DNA of 64,000 bases from WHSW01 sp963846165 (GCA_963846165.1 CAWJUU010000003.1:1-64000); one strand, 5' to 3'; shown: positions 35,670 to 45,957, counted from the first letter of the stretch. Program-made: numbers and translations. Notes: generated by a model from the letters alone, not told the origin.

Positions 35670-35813
35670 AGCCGAGCGAAGTCGGGCATGGACATCGCGG
35701 AGCGTGGCTTCGACGGCCGCCGGCTCGTAGGTGATCTGCGCGTGGGAGAAACGCAACGGGGCCGCGCGACCCAGGACCGCCTTCCAGCTCGGTTGACGGC
35801 TCCGGTAGCCCAT
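35637..35813 (-). CDS. 58-residue possible protein downstream of ferredoxin
   Basis: ATG at 35813 to TAA at 35637. Product starts MGYRSRQPSWKAVLGRAAPL, continues RFSHAQITYEPAAVEATLRD and ends SSSPWTN. Codon third positions are strongly G/C, as in true genes here, and VEATLRDVHARLRSAVD forms a regular amphipathic helix. An in-frame TAG sits two codons before the ATG, so this is the only start. No clear ribosome binding site. It lies 37 bp after the ferredoxin stop on the same strand. Unknown function. Confidence 0.4.
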   Translation of the reverse strand: MGYRSRQPSWKAVLGRAAPLRFSHAQITYEPAAVEATLRDVHARLRSAVDGSSSPWTN

Positions 35814-35850
35814 CGGCTACCCGAGGCGTCCACGGGTGTGAATTCTCCCC

Positions 35851-36114
35851 CTACTTGCCGGCGTAGTACTCGGCGTTGATCGGGGTGTACTTGGCCCACT
35901 CCTCGGGGAGCTGGTCCTCGGCGAAGCAGGCGTCGACCGGGCAGGCCTCGACGCAGGCGTCGCAGTCGATGCACTCGTCGGGGTCGATGTAGAGCTGCTC
36001 GACGCTCTCGTAGTCGGGCTCGTCGGGGGTCGGGTGGATGCAATCGACCGGGCACACCTCTACGCACGAGTTGTCCTTCTGTCCGATGCACGGCTCGGCG
36101 ATCACGTAAGCCAA
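35851..36114 (-). CDS. fdxA: Seven-iron (3Fe-4S/4Fe-4S) ferredoxin
   Basis: 87 residues from TTG at 36114, with AAGGGA about 9 bases upstream; an ATG at 36159 would add a tail without family similarity. AYVIAEPCIGQKDNSCVEVC and PVDCIHP provide the first cluster cysteines (CIGQKDNSCVEVCPVDC pattern of 7Fe ferredoxins); DPDECIDCDACVEACPVDA gives the second cluster. The C-terminus EEWAKYTPINAEYY is typical of the actinobacterial FdxA type. Low-potential electron donor, for example for P450s. Confidence 0.93.
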   Translation of the reverse strand: MAYVIAEPCIGQKDNSCVEVCPVDCIHPTPDEPDYESVEQLYIDPDECIDCDACVEACPVDACFAEDQLPEEWAKYTPINAEYYAGK

Positions 36115-36182
36115 GTCTTGTGGTCCCTTCTCTTCTTCTGGTCTCGGCGGAACGAGCATTTTAGTGACCTAGAGTGAGGGGC

Positions 36183-37068
36183 ATGATCTTGGTCACTGGG
36201 GCGACGGGGACGATCGGCAAGGCGCTCGTGCCGAAGCTGCTCGAGCGCGGTGACGATGTGCGAGTGCTTGTCCGCGACCCTCGCGGCCTCGGCCGGCTGC
36301 GGGTCGAGGTGCGAATCGCGCTCGGCGATCTGACCGAGCTTGCCGATCCGCGTGTCGTCCGCCAGGCGCTGCGCGGGGTCGAGACCGTGATCCACCTCGC
36401 CGCCTCGATCCGAGACCAGCCCCGGGCGCCGGTCGAAGAGCTCAACGGCCTCGCCACCGCCCGCCTGCTGCGTGCCGCCGAGGCCGCCGGGATCGGCCGC
36501 TTCTCCTTCTTCTCGGCGATCGGCGCAACCGAGTTCCAGCGCACGCGCTTCTTCCGCGCCAAGGCGCTCGCCGAGTTGGCCGTGCGCGAGTCGGAGCTCT
36601 CGCACGACCGTCTTCGCGCCCTCGATCGTCTATGCCCGCGACGATCCGTGGGTGACGATCCAGCGCCGCCTGGCGTTGCTTCCAGCGATCCCGATCTCGG
36701 GCGAGGGACGATCCGCCTACGAGCCGATCTGGGCCGACGACGTCGCTCGCTGCGTGCTCGCCGACCTCGACGCCGGCGAGGGCTCGCGCCGCCATGAGCT
36801 CGCCGGGCCCGAGCTGCTCACCTATGACCAGATGGCGCGCGTGATCGCGCGCTCGGCCGGCCGCGAGCGACCGCTCGTCCACCTGCCGCTCGGCCTCGTG
36901 CGCACCTCGCTCGTGTGGCTGCGCCGCGCCGTCGGCGAGGCGGCGTTCGCGACCTGGGAGGAGGCCGAGCTGATGGAGGTGCCGATGGTCTCCGAGCGCG
37001 GGACCGCGGATGCCGAGGCGCTCGGCGTCGAGCCGAAACCGATGGCCGAGGTGCTGCGCGGAGCCTGA
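36183..37068 (+). CDS. NAD(P)-binding SDR (atypical, NDUFA9-like) protein (one frameshift)
   Basis: About 295 residues from ATG at 36183 (GAGGGG just upstream). Glycine motif MILVTGATGTIGKALVPKLL, then VRVLVRDPRGL, VIHLAASIRDQ and SFFSAIGATEF. Near 36603 one extra C shifts the frame (RESELS then TTVFAPSIVYARDDPW one frame over); the remainder is intact to the stop: PIWADDVARCVLADLD and ELLTYDQMARVIAR. Atypical SDRs of this type bind NAD(P)H and act on quinone-linked or lipid substrates; the exact role is unknown. Confidence 0.8.
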
Positions 37069-37093
37069 CGGCTGCCTCGTCGGCCGTCGGCCT

Positions 37094-37363
37094 CTAGGCA
37101 GCCGACGGCCCGCCCGGGGCCCGGCGCCAACCGCCGTCGGCAACCCGCTCGCAGGCGTCGAAGCCGTTGCGCTTGTGAGTGCCATCGCAGAACGGCTTCG
37201 TGCTCGAGCCGCCGCAGCGGCAGAGGGAGAAGAAGTCGCCTTTCGGGTTGGGGATCCGCTTGGACTCGACGTCGTACTCGGCCCCGTCGGCATCGACGAC
37301 CCGGATCGGCCCCCTGATCCTGTACGGCCCGCTCTCCCTGACTTCGATCTCGACCTCGGACAT
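37094..37363 (-). CDS. CDGSH iron-sulfur domain protein
   Basis: 89 residues from ATG at 37363 with AGGAGA upstream. The 2Fe-2S motif LCRCGGSSTKPFCDGTHKRN matches C-x-C-x2-(S/T)-x3-P-x-C-D-G-x-H exactly. Short N-terminal beta part (IEVRESGPYRIRGPIRVVD). Bacterial CDGSH proteins are small soluble redox or cluster-transfer proteins. Divergent from the multicopper oxidase with about 34 bp between. Confidence 0.92.
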   Translation of the reverse strand: MSEVEIEVRESGPYRIRGPIRVVDADGAEYDVESKRIPNPKGDFFSLCRCGGSSTKPFCDGTHKRNGFDACERVADGGWRRAPGGPSAA

Positions 37364-37397
37364 TTGTCTCCTCTCGAATTTCCGTTCTCTACGGCGC

Positions 37398-38944
37398 GTG
37401 TATATTCGGCCGATCGGACCCTTGCGCACAGCGTCAGGAACTCCGCTGGTCTCCCGGCGCATTCTCGTCTTGGCGGTCGGGCTCGCTGTCTCGCTCCCCC
37501 TACTCCACCAGCTGGTCCCTCACGAGGGCCTGCACCACGCCCTCTCGGGCGCCTCGGCGGCAACGGGCGGCGCCGCCGCAGCCGGCCGCGAGGACTGAGC
37601 GACTGCCCGGCCAACCCGCCGCCGATGATCCACGACGACTTCCCCGAGCCCGAGTACCTGAAGAGCTCCAACGGCGAGCTCTCGCTGACCCTGACCGCGG
37701 CGAAGAGCCCGACCACGATCGACGGCAAGACCGTTCGTCTCCCACGTCTACAACGGCCAGTTCCCCGGCCCGCTGCTGGTCGCCTGCCCCGGCGACACGC
37801 TGAACGTTCTTGCTCCAGAACGACCTCGTCGCCAGCGACTTCCCGACCGGCGAGCATCCCGGCCACACCAACCTGCACACGCACGGCTTCCACGTCTCGC
37901 CCCACGTGCCACAGGACAACGTCTTCCGCGACCTGCCGCCCGGCGCCGACTTCCAGTACTCCTACGAGCTCCCGCTCGACCACCCGCCGGGCGCCTACTG
38001 GTACCACCCGCACCTGCACGGGCAGACGAACCCGCAGACCTACGCCGGGATGGCCGGTGGGATCGTGATCCAGGGCGGCCTCGACAAGCGGGCAACCTAC
38101 CGCGAGATCGGCACCCGCGACCTGGTGATCCAGCAGACCTCGCTCGGCAACGGGGTCACGCTGCCGCCCGGGGCAGGGAACCCCGCAGCTGTTCGTGAAC
38201 GGCGCGCTCAACCCGGAGATCGACATCGCGCCGGGCGAGATCCAGCGCTGGCGGATCTACAACGCGACCTCGGGCGACTTCGTCAAGGTCCAGCTCCAGG
38301 GCCATGCGTTCCGGCTCCTGGCCCGGGACGGCAACTACCTGCGGGCGCGAAAGCGGATGCAGGTGATGACGATCCCGCCCGCCTCGCGCCGCGAGGTGCT
38401 CGTCCGCGGCGGCCGCCAACGGCGATTACACGCTGCTCTCGCTGCCGTTCATGCCGACGCCCACGGTGACGAACCCGGCGCAGAACCTGGCGACGCTGGT
38501 CTCGTCGGGCCCGTCGGCCGGTGACGAGATGCCGCCGCGCCGGATCAAGAAGATCACCGACCTGCGTGGCGAGCCGGTCAACTCGCGCCACGACATCGTC
38601 TACACCCAGGACCCGCCGAACTTCTACATCAACGGCGAGCAGTTCAACCGAGGACGTGATGAACCAGACGATGGAGCTCGGCAAGGTGGCGGAGTGGAAG
38701 ATCTCGAACTCGACCACGTTCTGGCACACGTTCCACATCCACATCAACGACTTCCAGGTCACCGAGATCAACGGTGAGCCGGTCAAGCGCGTAAACAACG
38801 ACGACAACGTCGCGATCCCGCCCGGCGGGAGCGTGAAGATGCGCTACCTGCCGACCGACTTCACCGGCAAGTTCGTCTTCCATTGCCACGTCCTCGGCCA
38901 TGAGGACAATGGGATGATGGGCACCGTCTCGCGTGGTCAAGTAG
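37398..38944 (+). CDS. Exported multicopper oxidase (several one-base frameshifts)
   Basis: Laccase/CueO-like periplasm-side enzyme oxidising a substrate while reducing oxygen to water. The signal segment SRRILVLAVGLAVSLPLLHQ is followed by DDFPEPEYLKSSNGELSLTL. All copper motifs survive across the repaired frames: NLHTHGFHVSP, YWYHPHLHGQ, STTFWHTFHIHINDFQ (as FWHTFHIHI) and FVFHCHVLGHEDNGMMG. Frame changes occur near 37600, 37745, 37813, 38180, 38408, 38651 and 38930; at least five are a doubled base (for example GTTC for GTC, CTTG for CTG, CCCC for CCC). Start is GTG at 37398 or TTG at 37421. The repaired stop TAG (38942-38944) overlaps the MFS start. Confidence 0.8.
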
Positions 38945-40501
38945 TGCAGGCCGGGACAAGCGGTGGCTGGTCCTCGCGGCGGCCACGCTGGCCCTCGGGA
39001 TGATGACGATCGACGTCTCGATCGTGCGCGTCGCGCTGCCGACGATCCAGGAGGAGCTCGACGCCTCGGACGTCTCCCAGCAGTGGATCGTCAACTCCTA
39101 CCTGCTGACGATGGGCACCTTCGCGATCGCGGGCGGACGGGCCGGGGACCTGTTCGGCCGGCGGCGCGTCTTCCTCACCGGCGTGCTCGTGTTCGTCATC
39201 GGGCTCGGTCTCCTGCGGGCTCTCGGTCTCGACCGAGATGCTGATCGCCTCGCGCGCGGCGCAGGGGCTCGGTGCCGCGATCATGACCCCGGGCTACATG
39301 GCGATGGTCACCGACGCCTTCGCCGATCGATCGCTCGGACAGGCGATGGGAATCCTGACCGGGGTGGGGAGCATCGGCGTCTCGATCGGCGGCCTGCTCG
39401 GCGGGCTGCTGATCGAGGTCGCGGACTGGCGCTGGATCTTCTTCATCAACGTGCCGGTGTCGCTCGTCGTCATCGGGCTGGTCATGGAACTCGGTGCCCG
39501 AGCACCGCGGTGAACGAACGCACGACCTCGACCTGCCGGGCCTCGCCGCCCTTGCCGCCGGGATGACCGCGCTCACGCTCGCGGTCATGGAGGCGCCGGC
39601 CTGGGGATGGGGCTCGGCGACGACGATCGGCCTGCTCCTCGCGTCGATCGTGATCTTCTTCGCCTGGCACCGGATCGAATCGCGTGCGCGCGAGCCGCTC
39701 GTTGACCCGGCCGTGCTGCGCGGCGGGATGCTGGGGGCGAACTTCGTCGCCTTCTGCGTGCCCTTCGTGCTCACCGGCCTCGCCGTCCTGATCTCGATCT
39801 ACCTCCAGAACGTGCTCTCCTACTCGGCGCTGGAGACGGGAGTGCTGATGCTCCCGATGACGATCCCGCTGCTGATCGGCTCGGTGCTCGCGGGATCGAT
39901 GATTGCCCGGATCGGTGCCCGGGCGCTGGTGACCGGCGGGATGCTCGCCGCCGGCGCCGGAGTGTTCGCCGTCGGCGCGGGCGCGGGCCGCAACGAGTAC
40001 GAGGCCCTGGTGCCCGGGCTGCTGCTGTTCGGCTTCGGCGCCGCGATCGCGCTGCCCGCGATGACGACGACGATCATGGCGAGCGCCACCGCCGCCCGCC
40101 GCGGCATGGTCTCGGGCGTCTACAACACCGCCCGGCTCGTCGGTGGCACGATCGGCCTCGCGGTGATGGGGTCGGTGCTGGCGACGCTTGAGGCATCGAA
40201 GCTCGCCGCGGAGCAGGCGGACGGAAACCTTTCCTCGGTCGAGGGGACGCACATCCACAGCCTGCTCGCCGGCGGGCAGCGGGGTAGCGAGGCGCTCGAC
40301 GGGCTCTCGCACCGGGCGGCACGCGAGGTCGAGGCCGGCGCGCGCACGGTCTTCGACTCCGGCTTCGCCGAGACGATGAAACTCTCGGCGCTGGTCGCGG
40401 TCGCCGGGGCCGTGGTCGCGTTCGTGGTCATTCCGCGGCTTCGCGCGCAGGCGCCCGAGCACGTGCCGGTCGAGCTCCAGCCACTGCAGACCGACGGCTA
40501 G
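38944..40501 (+). CDS. DHA2-type MFS drug exporter (three frameshifts)
   Basis: About 520 residues, 14 membrane segments expected. Repaired start GTG at 38944 (QAGTKRWLVLAAATLALGMM). Motifs: MTIDVSIVRVALPTIQEEL, QQWIVNSYLLTMGTFAIAGG, GRAGDLFGRRRVF (motif A), AAQGLGAAIMTPG, GILTGVGSIGVSIGGLLGG (motif C-like) and DWRWIFFINVPVSL. Frame changes: an A lost near 38957, a G gained near 39203 (IGSVSCGLSVSTEM) and a G gained near 39487 (LVMNSVPEHRGERTH). From 39494 the gene is intact. Translation coupled to the copper oxidase. Confidence 0.85.
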
Positions 40502-40511
40502 CGCTCCGGGC

Positions 40512-41860
40512 TCAAGTCGGCGGCGAAGGCGGGGCGTTCTGGACGACCCGCACCCCGCGCCGGGGAAGCGGCGGCGCCCGCGGCGCAGGCTGCGGCCGAG
40601 CGCGCCGCGGGTCGGCGGGGTCACTCCGCGGCGCACGCCCCGTTCCGGCCTGCCTCCGACCGGAGCCATATCCGTTCGCTCGAGCACCCGGCGGATCACC
40701 GTGCGCATCTCGAAGGCAGCGAAGCTCGCGCCGAGGCAGCGCCTCGTCCCGCCGCCGAACGGCAGCCACGACTCCGTGTCCGGTGCCTTCACCGCCGAGG
40801 AATCGCTCGGGGCGAAACACCGACGGTTGCGGATGGCGGTCCGGGCTTTCGTGGATTGCGGCGATCGACGGAGTGATCTCGATCCCGGGATCGATCAGAT
40901 AGCCGCCGAGCTCGAGCGGCCGATCGGAGACGAGCCGGCCGATGCCGGTGACCACCGGGCGCAGGCGCAGCGTCTCCTTGATTACCGCGTCGAGGTAGTC
41001 CTCCTCGCCGGCGGCGAGTGCCTGCTGGAGGCGGTCGAGGACGCGCGGATCGCGAAGCACCAGTTCGAACGCCCACGCGAGGCGCGCTCGCGGTCGTCTC
41101 GTGGCCGGCGACCAGGAGCATCACGAGCTCGTCGCGCAGCCCGTCGTCCGTCATCGCGTGGCCGTCGCCACCGCGCGAAGCAGCGAGCATCGTCGAGAGG
41201 GCGTCCGGGCGCCGGGCGAGGTCCTCACGGCCGCGGCGGTCGGCGATCTCGGCATGGATCAGGGCGTCGACGGCACGGCTGTGACGCTCGAAGCGGCGCC
41301 CGCGCGACGCCCGCAGCATTCCCGCGCACGCCGCGGTTGAGCTCGGAGCGCCGGCGGTCGTCGTCGATCCCGAGCACCGCGCGAATGATCACGTCGAGGG
41401 TCAGCGCTTCGATCGAGGGCGCGAGCGCGAACGTCTTTCCGACCGGCCAGCGGGTCGATCGCCGCGTCGGTCGCGGTGAGGATCGCGTTCTCGTAGGACT
41501 GCATGCGCTCGCCGTGAAAGCAGGGCGAGCAGCAGGCGGCGCTGTCGAGGTGCTCGTCCCCGTCGAGCAAGAGCAGCGAACGGCTCCCATGCAGCGGCTC
41601 GGAGGCGGCGTTGGCGGCGCCCGCACAGGCCCGATCGGGCGGAGCCCGGAGCAGCTCGCCGACCAGCGTCGGATCGAAGACCACTACGAAGGCCGGGTCC
41701 GAAGAGCGTTTGCAGCCTGACCATCTCCCCGTAACGCCGCCGGCAGGCCGCCAGGAACGGGGCTCGGAAGCGAGCAGGCCGAGCGGTCTGCGCCACTGGC
41801 GGCAACGGAGGCCCGGGCGGCGCCGGGGCGAGGCGCTTTCGGCGCGCTCGGTGAGCGGCA
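40512..41860 (-). CDS. Cytochrome P450 (several frameshifts)
   Basis: About 440 residues when repaired. Heme-thiolate monooxygenase with all landmarks: oxygen-binding I-helix VMLLVAGHETTASA, ExxR in VIKETLRLRP, PERF region PSVFRPERFLGG and the heme loop LPFGGGTRRCLGASFA with the ligand Cys. N-terminal part: FLAACRRRYGEMVRLQTLFG and VVFDPTLVGELLRAPP. Frame breaks are near 40790, 41075, 41310, 41440, 41685 and probably others; the exact start near 41860 is not certain. The last gene of the operon. The nearby 7Fe ferredoxin (35.9 kb) is a possible electron donor (inference). Confidence 0.8.
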
Positions 41861-41862
41861 GG

Positions 41863-43073
41863 TCAGGGCTTGTAGAAGGAGGGATCGTGGGCCTCCCCGA
41901 GCGGAGCCCGGCCGATCGTCGCCAGGATGTGGTCGTCGTTGTCGTGGCGGAGGTAGAAGGTCAGGTCGCGGAGTATGCGCTCGACCGGGCTCGGGCGGAC
42001 GAGCGAGCGAGCGCCGCAGGCCCGGATGCAGTGGTCGACCGTCTCCTCCGCCAGGTGCTCGACCACGTGGCGCGCCCGGCTGCCGCAGAGCTGGGCCTCC
42101 TCGCGCTCGCCGCGGTCCCAGAGGCCGGCGACGTAGTGCGAGCCAGAGGTGCGCCGCCTCGACGTTGACGAGCATGCTCCCGACCCGCTGCTGGACGTAG
42201 GGATCGGCGGTCTTGCCCTGGTGGATCAGGTACTCGAGCGCGTACTCGTACGCAGCCTCGGCGGCGCCGAGGAAGCTGGCCGCGTAGTGGGGAATGAAGG
42301 CCGTCTGCCAGCCGTCGCGCAGGTAGCTGCCGGGGTCGCCGATCACGTCGTCGTCGGCGACGAAGGTGCCGTCGAAGCGGACCAGGTGGCTGGCGGTGGC
42401 GCGCATCCCGACCGGATCCCACCAGGACTCGTCGACGCTCACTGTCGGGTCCGAGAGCCGGCAGGCGAGCATCAGCAGGCCCTCGCCGGCGTCGCCCGCG
42501 TGGCGAGCGCCGCCCGGGCCGGTCGTGTTGACGAGCAGGATCGCCCAGTCGGCGCCGGTGGCGCTGGTCGCGAAGACCTTCGTCCCGCTCACCGTCCAGC
42601 CGCCGTCGACCCGCTCGACACGTGGTCCCGAAGGCGCGCTTCTCGCCGGGCTTTCGGCGCCTGCGGCTCGCCGCTCCAGGCGACCCACTTCTCGCCGCGC
42701 GGCGACGACGCCGGCGAACCAGCGCTCGCGCTGCTCGGCGGTGCCCAGCGCGTCGACGAGCACGAGCGAATTCGCGTGGCCCTCCCAGCAGCGCGCCGAG
42801 CGAGAGGTCGGCCTTGGCGATCTCCTTGGTCATCATCCAGAGGCCGAGCGCGTCGCCGCATTGCGGGCCCGAGCCCGAGCCCGCCGTGCGTCGCGCGGCA
42901 CGGTCGGCGCGAGCAGCCCGGCCTCGAAAAGGTCGTCGAAGTCCGCCGCCGGGAAGGTCGCGTCGCGGTCGTAGCCGTCGGCGCGCCGGCGCGAACTCGC
43001 CGGCGCCAGCTCGCGCACCCGTTCGACGGCGACGCGGGCCTCCGGACTGAGCTCGAGATCGAGGACCGGTCAC
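41863..43073 (-). CDS. Acyl-CoA-dehydrogenase-like flavoprotein (several frameshifts)
   Basis: About 400 residues. GTG at 43073 overlaps the previous stop (GTGA) and leads, after repair, to LDLELSPEARVAVERVRELA and ATFPAADFDDLFEAGLLAPT. Middle domain: KEIAKADLSLGALLGG, DGGWTVSGTKVFATSATGAD and WAILLVNTTGPGG. C-terminal helical domain: DPYVQQRVGSMLVNVEAAHL, ETVDHCIRACGARSLVRPS and PVERILRDLTFYLRHDN, ending HDPSFYKP at 41863. The CGAR...RDL end is shared by acyl-CoA dehydrogenases and class D flavin monooxygenases, so dehydrogenase or oxygenase chemistry are both possible. Confidence 0.75.
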
Positions 43074-43500
43074 CGCTCGGTAGAAGAGCTCCCGGGTGAA
43101 ATAGTGGTGAGCGGCCCCTCGCCGTCGGTGAAGCGTGGTGGCGGCGTCGACCGCGAGCACGCCTCGGTTGAGGTACGCCGAAGAGCTCGACGCTGCTCGA
43201 AGCCGTGGTCGTAGCCGGCGCGGAACGCCCAGGCCTCCGCGCCCGGCGACGTCGTCGGTGAACACGTGTCGCCGGCAGCCCGCCCCCAGCCCGGGGCTCG
43301 CCCTCCGGGCTCGGAGCCGAATACGGTCGCCGCGACCCCGTCGGCGCCCTCGTCGATCTCGACCTTCGGTGATCCCCGTCGTCCCGGGCTCGAACACGAC
43401 CCAGGTGCCGACCAGCGGCGAGAGGTCGATCGCCGGACTCGCGGCCGGCGGCCGCGGTCGAGCCGGTCGCGAGCCCGGGTGAGCTCAGCGCCGGGCTCAT
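43070..43500 (-). CDS. Unknown beta-rich protein, paralogue 2 (frameshifted)
   Basis: About 140 residues when repaired. ATG at 43500 overlaps the stop of paralogue 1 (ATGA). Order of recognisable pieces: SPLVGTWVVFEPGTTGITKV, EIDEGADGVAATVFGSEP, FTDDVAGAEAWAFRAGYDHG, YLNRGVLAVDAATT, DGEG and YFTRELFYE. It shares a framework with paralogue 1: a GxW near the start, AWAF...YDxGF, AY-N-G-L, FTDGDG and Y-TRE-F-R. The early GxW is lipocalin-like. I do not recognise a named family. The stop overlaps the flavoprotein start. Confidence 0.65.
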
Positions 43501-43931
43501 CCGGCGTCCTCGCGGTGAAAGAACTCGCGCGTCCAGTAGTCGGCGCGCCCGTCGGCGTCGGCGAACCGGTTGAAGATCGCCGCGACAAGGATCCCCTGCT
43601 TGTTGTAGGCGGAGACGTCGGTGCGCAAGAAGCCGAAGTCGAAGCTCGCAGTTGAAGGCCCATGCCTGCGGGTCGGCGACCGTGGGCGCGAACGGGATCG
43701 CCTCGACCGCGCTCCCACTCATACGGCTCGGGGTCGCCCGCGCCGAGCCCGCGCACGAACAGCTTGCCCTCGCGCTCGCTGAGCTCGAATCGCAGACACG
43801 CCGCCGGAGCGCGCCGCCGTCGGTGTTGAGCCAGCTCCCGGCGAGCCGGCTCAGATCGAGCGAGCCGCGCGGCGCCGCGCCCCGTTCGCTCCTCGTCGAT
43901 CCGCAGCTCGCTCCCGGGGCACCGTACTCAT
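43497..43931 (-). CDS. Unknown beta-rich protein, paralogue 1 (frameshifted)
   Basis: About 144 residues when repaired. ATG at 43931 overlaps the aroDE stop. Pieces in order: IDLSRLAGSWLNTDGGALRR, LRFELSEREGKLFVRGLGAG, PYEWERGAVEAIPFAPTVAD, PQAWAFNCSFDFGFLRTDVS, AYNKQGILVAAIFNRFADAD and YWTREFFHREDAG. Clear tandem relative of the next gene. No signal peptide, so probably cytoplasmic. Position between an aromatic-pathway enzyme and oxidative enzymes suggests that both paralogues bind or process a small molecule (inference). Confidence 0.65.
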
Positions 43932-45451
43932 CCGAGCGCCACCGCGACCGCCTCGGGCGGCATCGCTTGCCCCGTCATCAGCTCGAACTGCGACCCGGTC
44001 TCCCCGGCGAGCACCTGACGCCCGTCGACGACGACCAGTTCGCGACGCCGGGCGGCTGCGACCAGCGCCGTTTCGCTCCCCGGCGACGTAGGCGAGGTCG
44101 GCGACCGCTGCCCGAGTCGGAAAGGCCCGGGGTCGAACGGAGCCTCGGTCGCCAGCGGAGTGGCGTTGACGACGAGAGCGAACTCGGCGGGCGAACTCCG
44201 CCAGCGGGAGTCCAGGGCAGGCCGAGGAGCTCGCTCGCGTAGCGCCCGCGCGGCTCCCGCGGTTGACGAGGGTGACCGCAGCCCCGTGCCGGTTCAGCTC
44301 CGCCGCAACCGCTCGCCCAGCTCCGCCGCAGCCGACGACGGCGGCGGCCGTGCCACTGCGGGTCGAATGCCCGCGGCGCGCGAGCGGCGCGACCACGCCC
44401 GAGGTCGTTCGCGGCCCTGCCAGCGCGCCTTGGCGCGGACGAGCAGGTTCGCGGCCCCGGCGCGTCGCGCCCTCTCCGTCGCGCTGTCGGCGATCGCGAG
44501 CGCCTCCTCCTTGTGCGGGCTGACGACGGTCAGACCGCGCAGCGGCAGCCCGAGGCTCGGCAGGCCGGCGTCGACCAGCTCGCCGAGGAAGGCGTCGAGG
44601 GCGGCGGGGAAGAACGGCAGGTAGAGGGCGGGCGACCGCGAGCCGCCGAAAGCCCGTGTTGATAGATCGCGGCGCCAGCGAGTGGCGCTGGGACCCGCCG
44701 ACGATCCCGAAGAGCTCTCGACGCGGGCTCGATCGCCGGGAAGCCGTAGTCGGCGCTCGAGCTGATCGCACAGTCGGGCGGCCGCGCGTCGCTCGGGCTC
44801 GGCGGCAGCTTCCGTAGACGACAGCGGCGCCGAGGCGAGGGGCGAGCAGTCGGCGTCCAGGCCCCGGGCGCACCGGTTGCAAACGCGGTCACGTCGTCGC
44901 GGCCGAGCGCCTTGAGCAGCCGCAGCGGGCCGAGGCCGTCCTCGACCGACTTGGCCTCGGTAGCGAGCAGGTAGCGCCGCGCGGGCGTCGAGGTCATGCG
45001 CTCGAAGCGCGGCCGAGCTCCGACAGCCCCGCCGCCGGGCCCCTCCACGCGACGCCGCCGGCGCTCGGGCGGGATCCGGTCGAGCAGCTCGGGGACGAGG
45101 TCGTGCGCGTGCTCGAGCTCGACCATGTCGTAGGCGTCGGCGCGCGGCAGAGCAGGCCGCTGGCGTGGCGAGATCTGCCGCTGCGCGGCCTCGGCGGTGC
45201 TCCGGGCAGGGAGAAGACCAGGGTGCCCGCTGGAAGCGCGACCGCAGCGCAGGCCGCGTCGAGATCGCCGGCGAGATCGGCGCGGACCTCGAGGTACCCG
45301 CTGGCCACCGGTCGAGCGCGGCGAGCTCGCCGGGTCGGGCGGCGGCTCGAGTCGGCCGACGATCGCAAGGCCTCGCCCGACCGCCCGCACCTCGCGGCCG
45401 GCTCAGGTCCGGGTCGTCACGGAGGACGGGACCGGCCATCGGCTGCGTCAC
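43928..45451 (-). CDS. aroDE: Bifunctional type I 3-dehydroquinate dehydratase - shikimate dehydrogenase (many frameshifts)
   Basis: About 505 residues when repaired, GTG at 45451 overlapping the phosphatase stop. N-terminal half is type I AroD: YLEVRADLAGDLDAA, YDMVELEHAHDLVPELLDRI, MTSTPARRYLLATEAKSVED (Schiff-base region) and LKALGRDDVTAFATGAPGAW. C-terminal half is AroE: LFGIVGGSQRHSLAPRIYQH (the S-x-S substrate loop), YLPFFPAALDAFLGELVDAG, LRGLTVVSPHKEEALAIADS (catalytic Lys in SPHK), GCGGAGRAVAAELNRHGAAV (NADP loop) and the end EAMPPEAVAVALG. Together these convert 3-dehydroquinate to shikimate. Fused AroDE is the rule in plants and known in a few bacteria such as Chlamydia; it is unusual here. 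Confidence 0.8.
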
Positions 45452-45957
45452 CCGGGTGCCGGGGCCGGGTTGGGGACGGGCAGCTCCGCAGGCGGTCGGC
45501 GGACGAGCTCGCCGGACGCGCTGCGCGAACGCCGCCCAGGCGGCCGGCGAACCATGCTCGGGCTCCGCCAGGTCGGCGTTCGGGGTCGAGGCGGAAGCGT
45601 CGCGGCCCGCGACCGCCGGGCGCGATCGCGATGCACGGCCTCTCGCTGCTCGCTCGGTCATGCAGAAGATCAGCGACTGCCGCGCTCGCAGAGCTCGCGG
45701 GTGAGGGGCTGCGAGCCGTGCGGATGCGCCGTCAACGCCGAGCTCGCGCAGCGCCGCGGCCGCCTCGGGCGCCATCGGCGTGCCCGGCGAGCGCACGGCC
45801 GACGCCGGCGCTGGTCGCGAAGACGCCTCGGCGCCCGCCGGTCGCCAGCCGCGCCAGCTCGGCGCGCGCCAGACCGCCGCCGCGATCGGCGAGCGACCCG
45901 TGTTGCCCCCGCAGACGAAGAGGATGAGGCGCCGCGCGGAGGACCGGCTCGCGACAC
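45448..45957 (-). CDS. Low-molecular-weight protein-tyrosine-phosphatase domain (frameshifted; probably fused to the upstream membrane domain)
   Basis: About 165 residues. P-loop LILFVCGGNTGRSPIAAAVW fits C-x5-R-S exactly. It continues RAELARLATGGRRGVFATSA, GTPMAPEAAAALRELGVDGA, SRSLIFCMTE and then, in the next frame, DPNADLAEPEHGSPAAWAAF, where DP is the general-acid loop. The frame carrying LILFVCGG has no ATG, GTG or TTG for more than 20 codons upstream. Removing one doubled base near 45938 joins it smoothly to the membrane domain (LSYPQLRAVLVGCREPVLAR). GTG at 45957 is the fallback start if it is separate. Confidence 0.7.
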
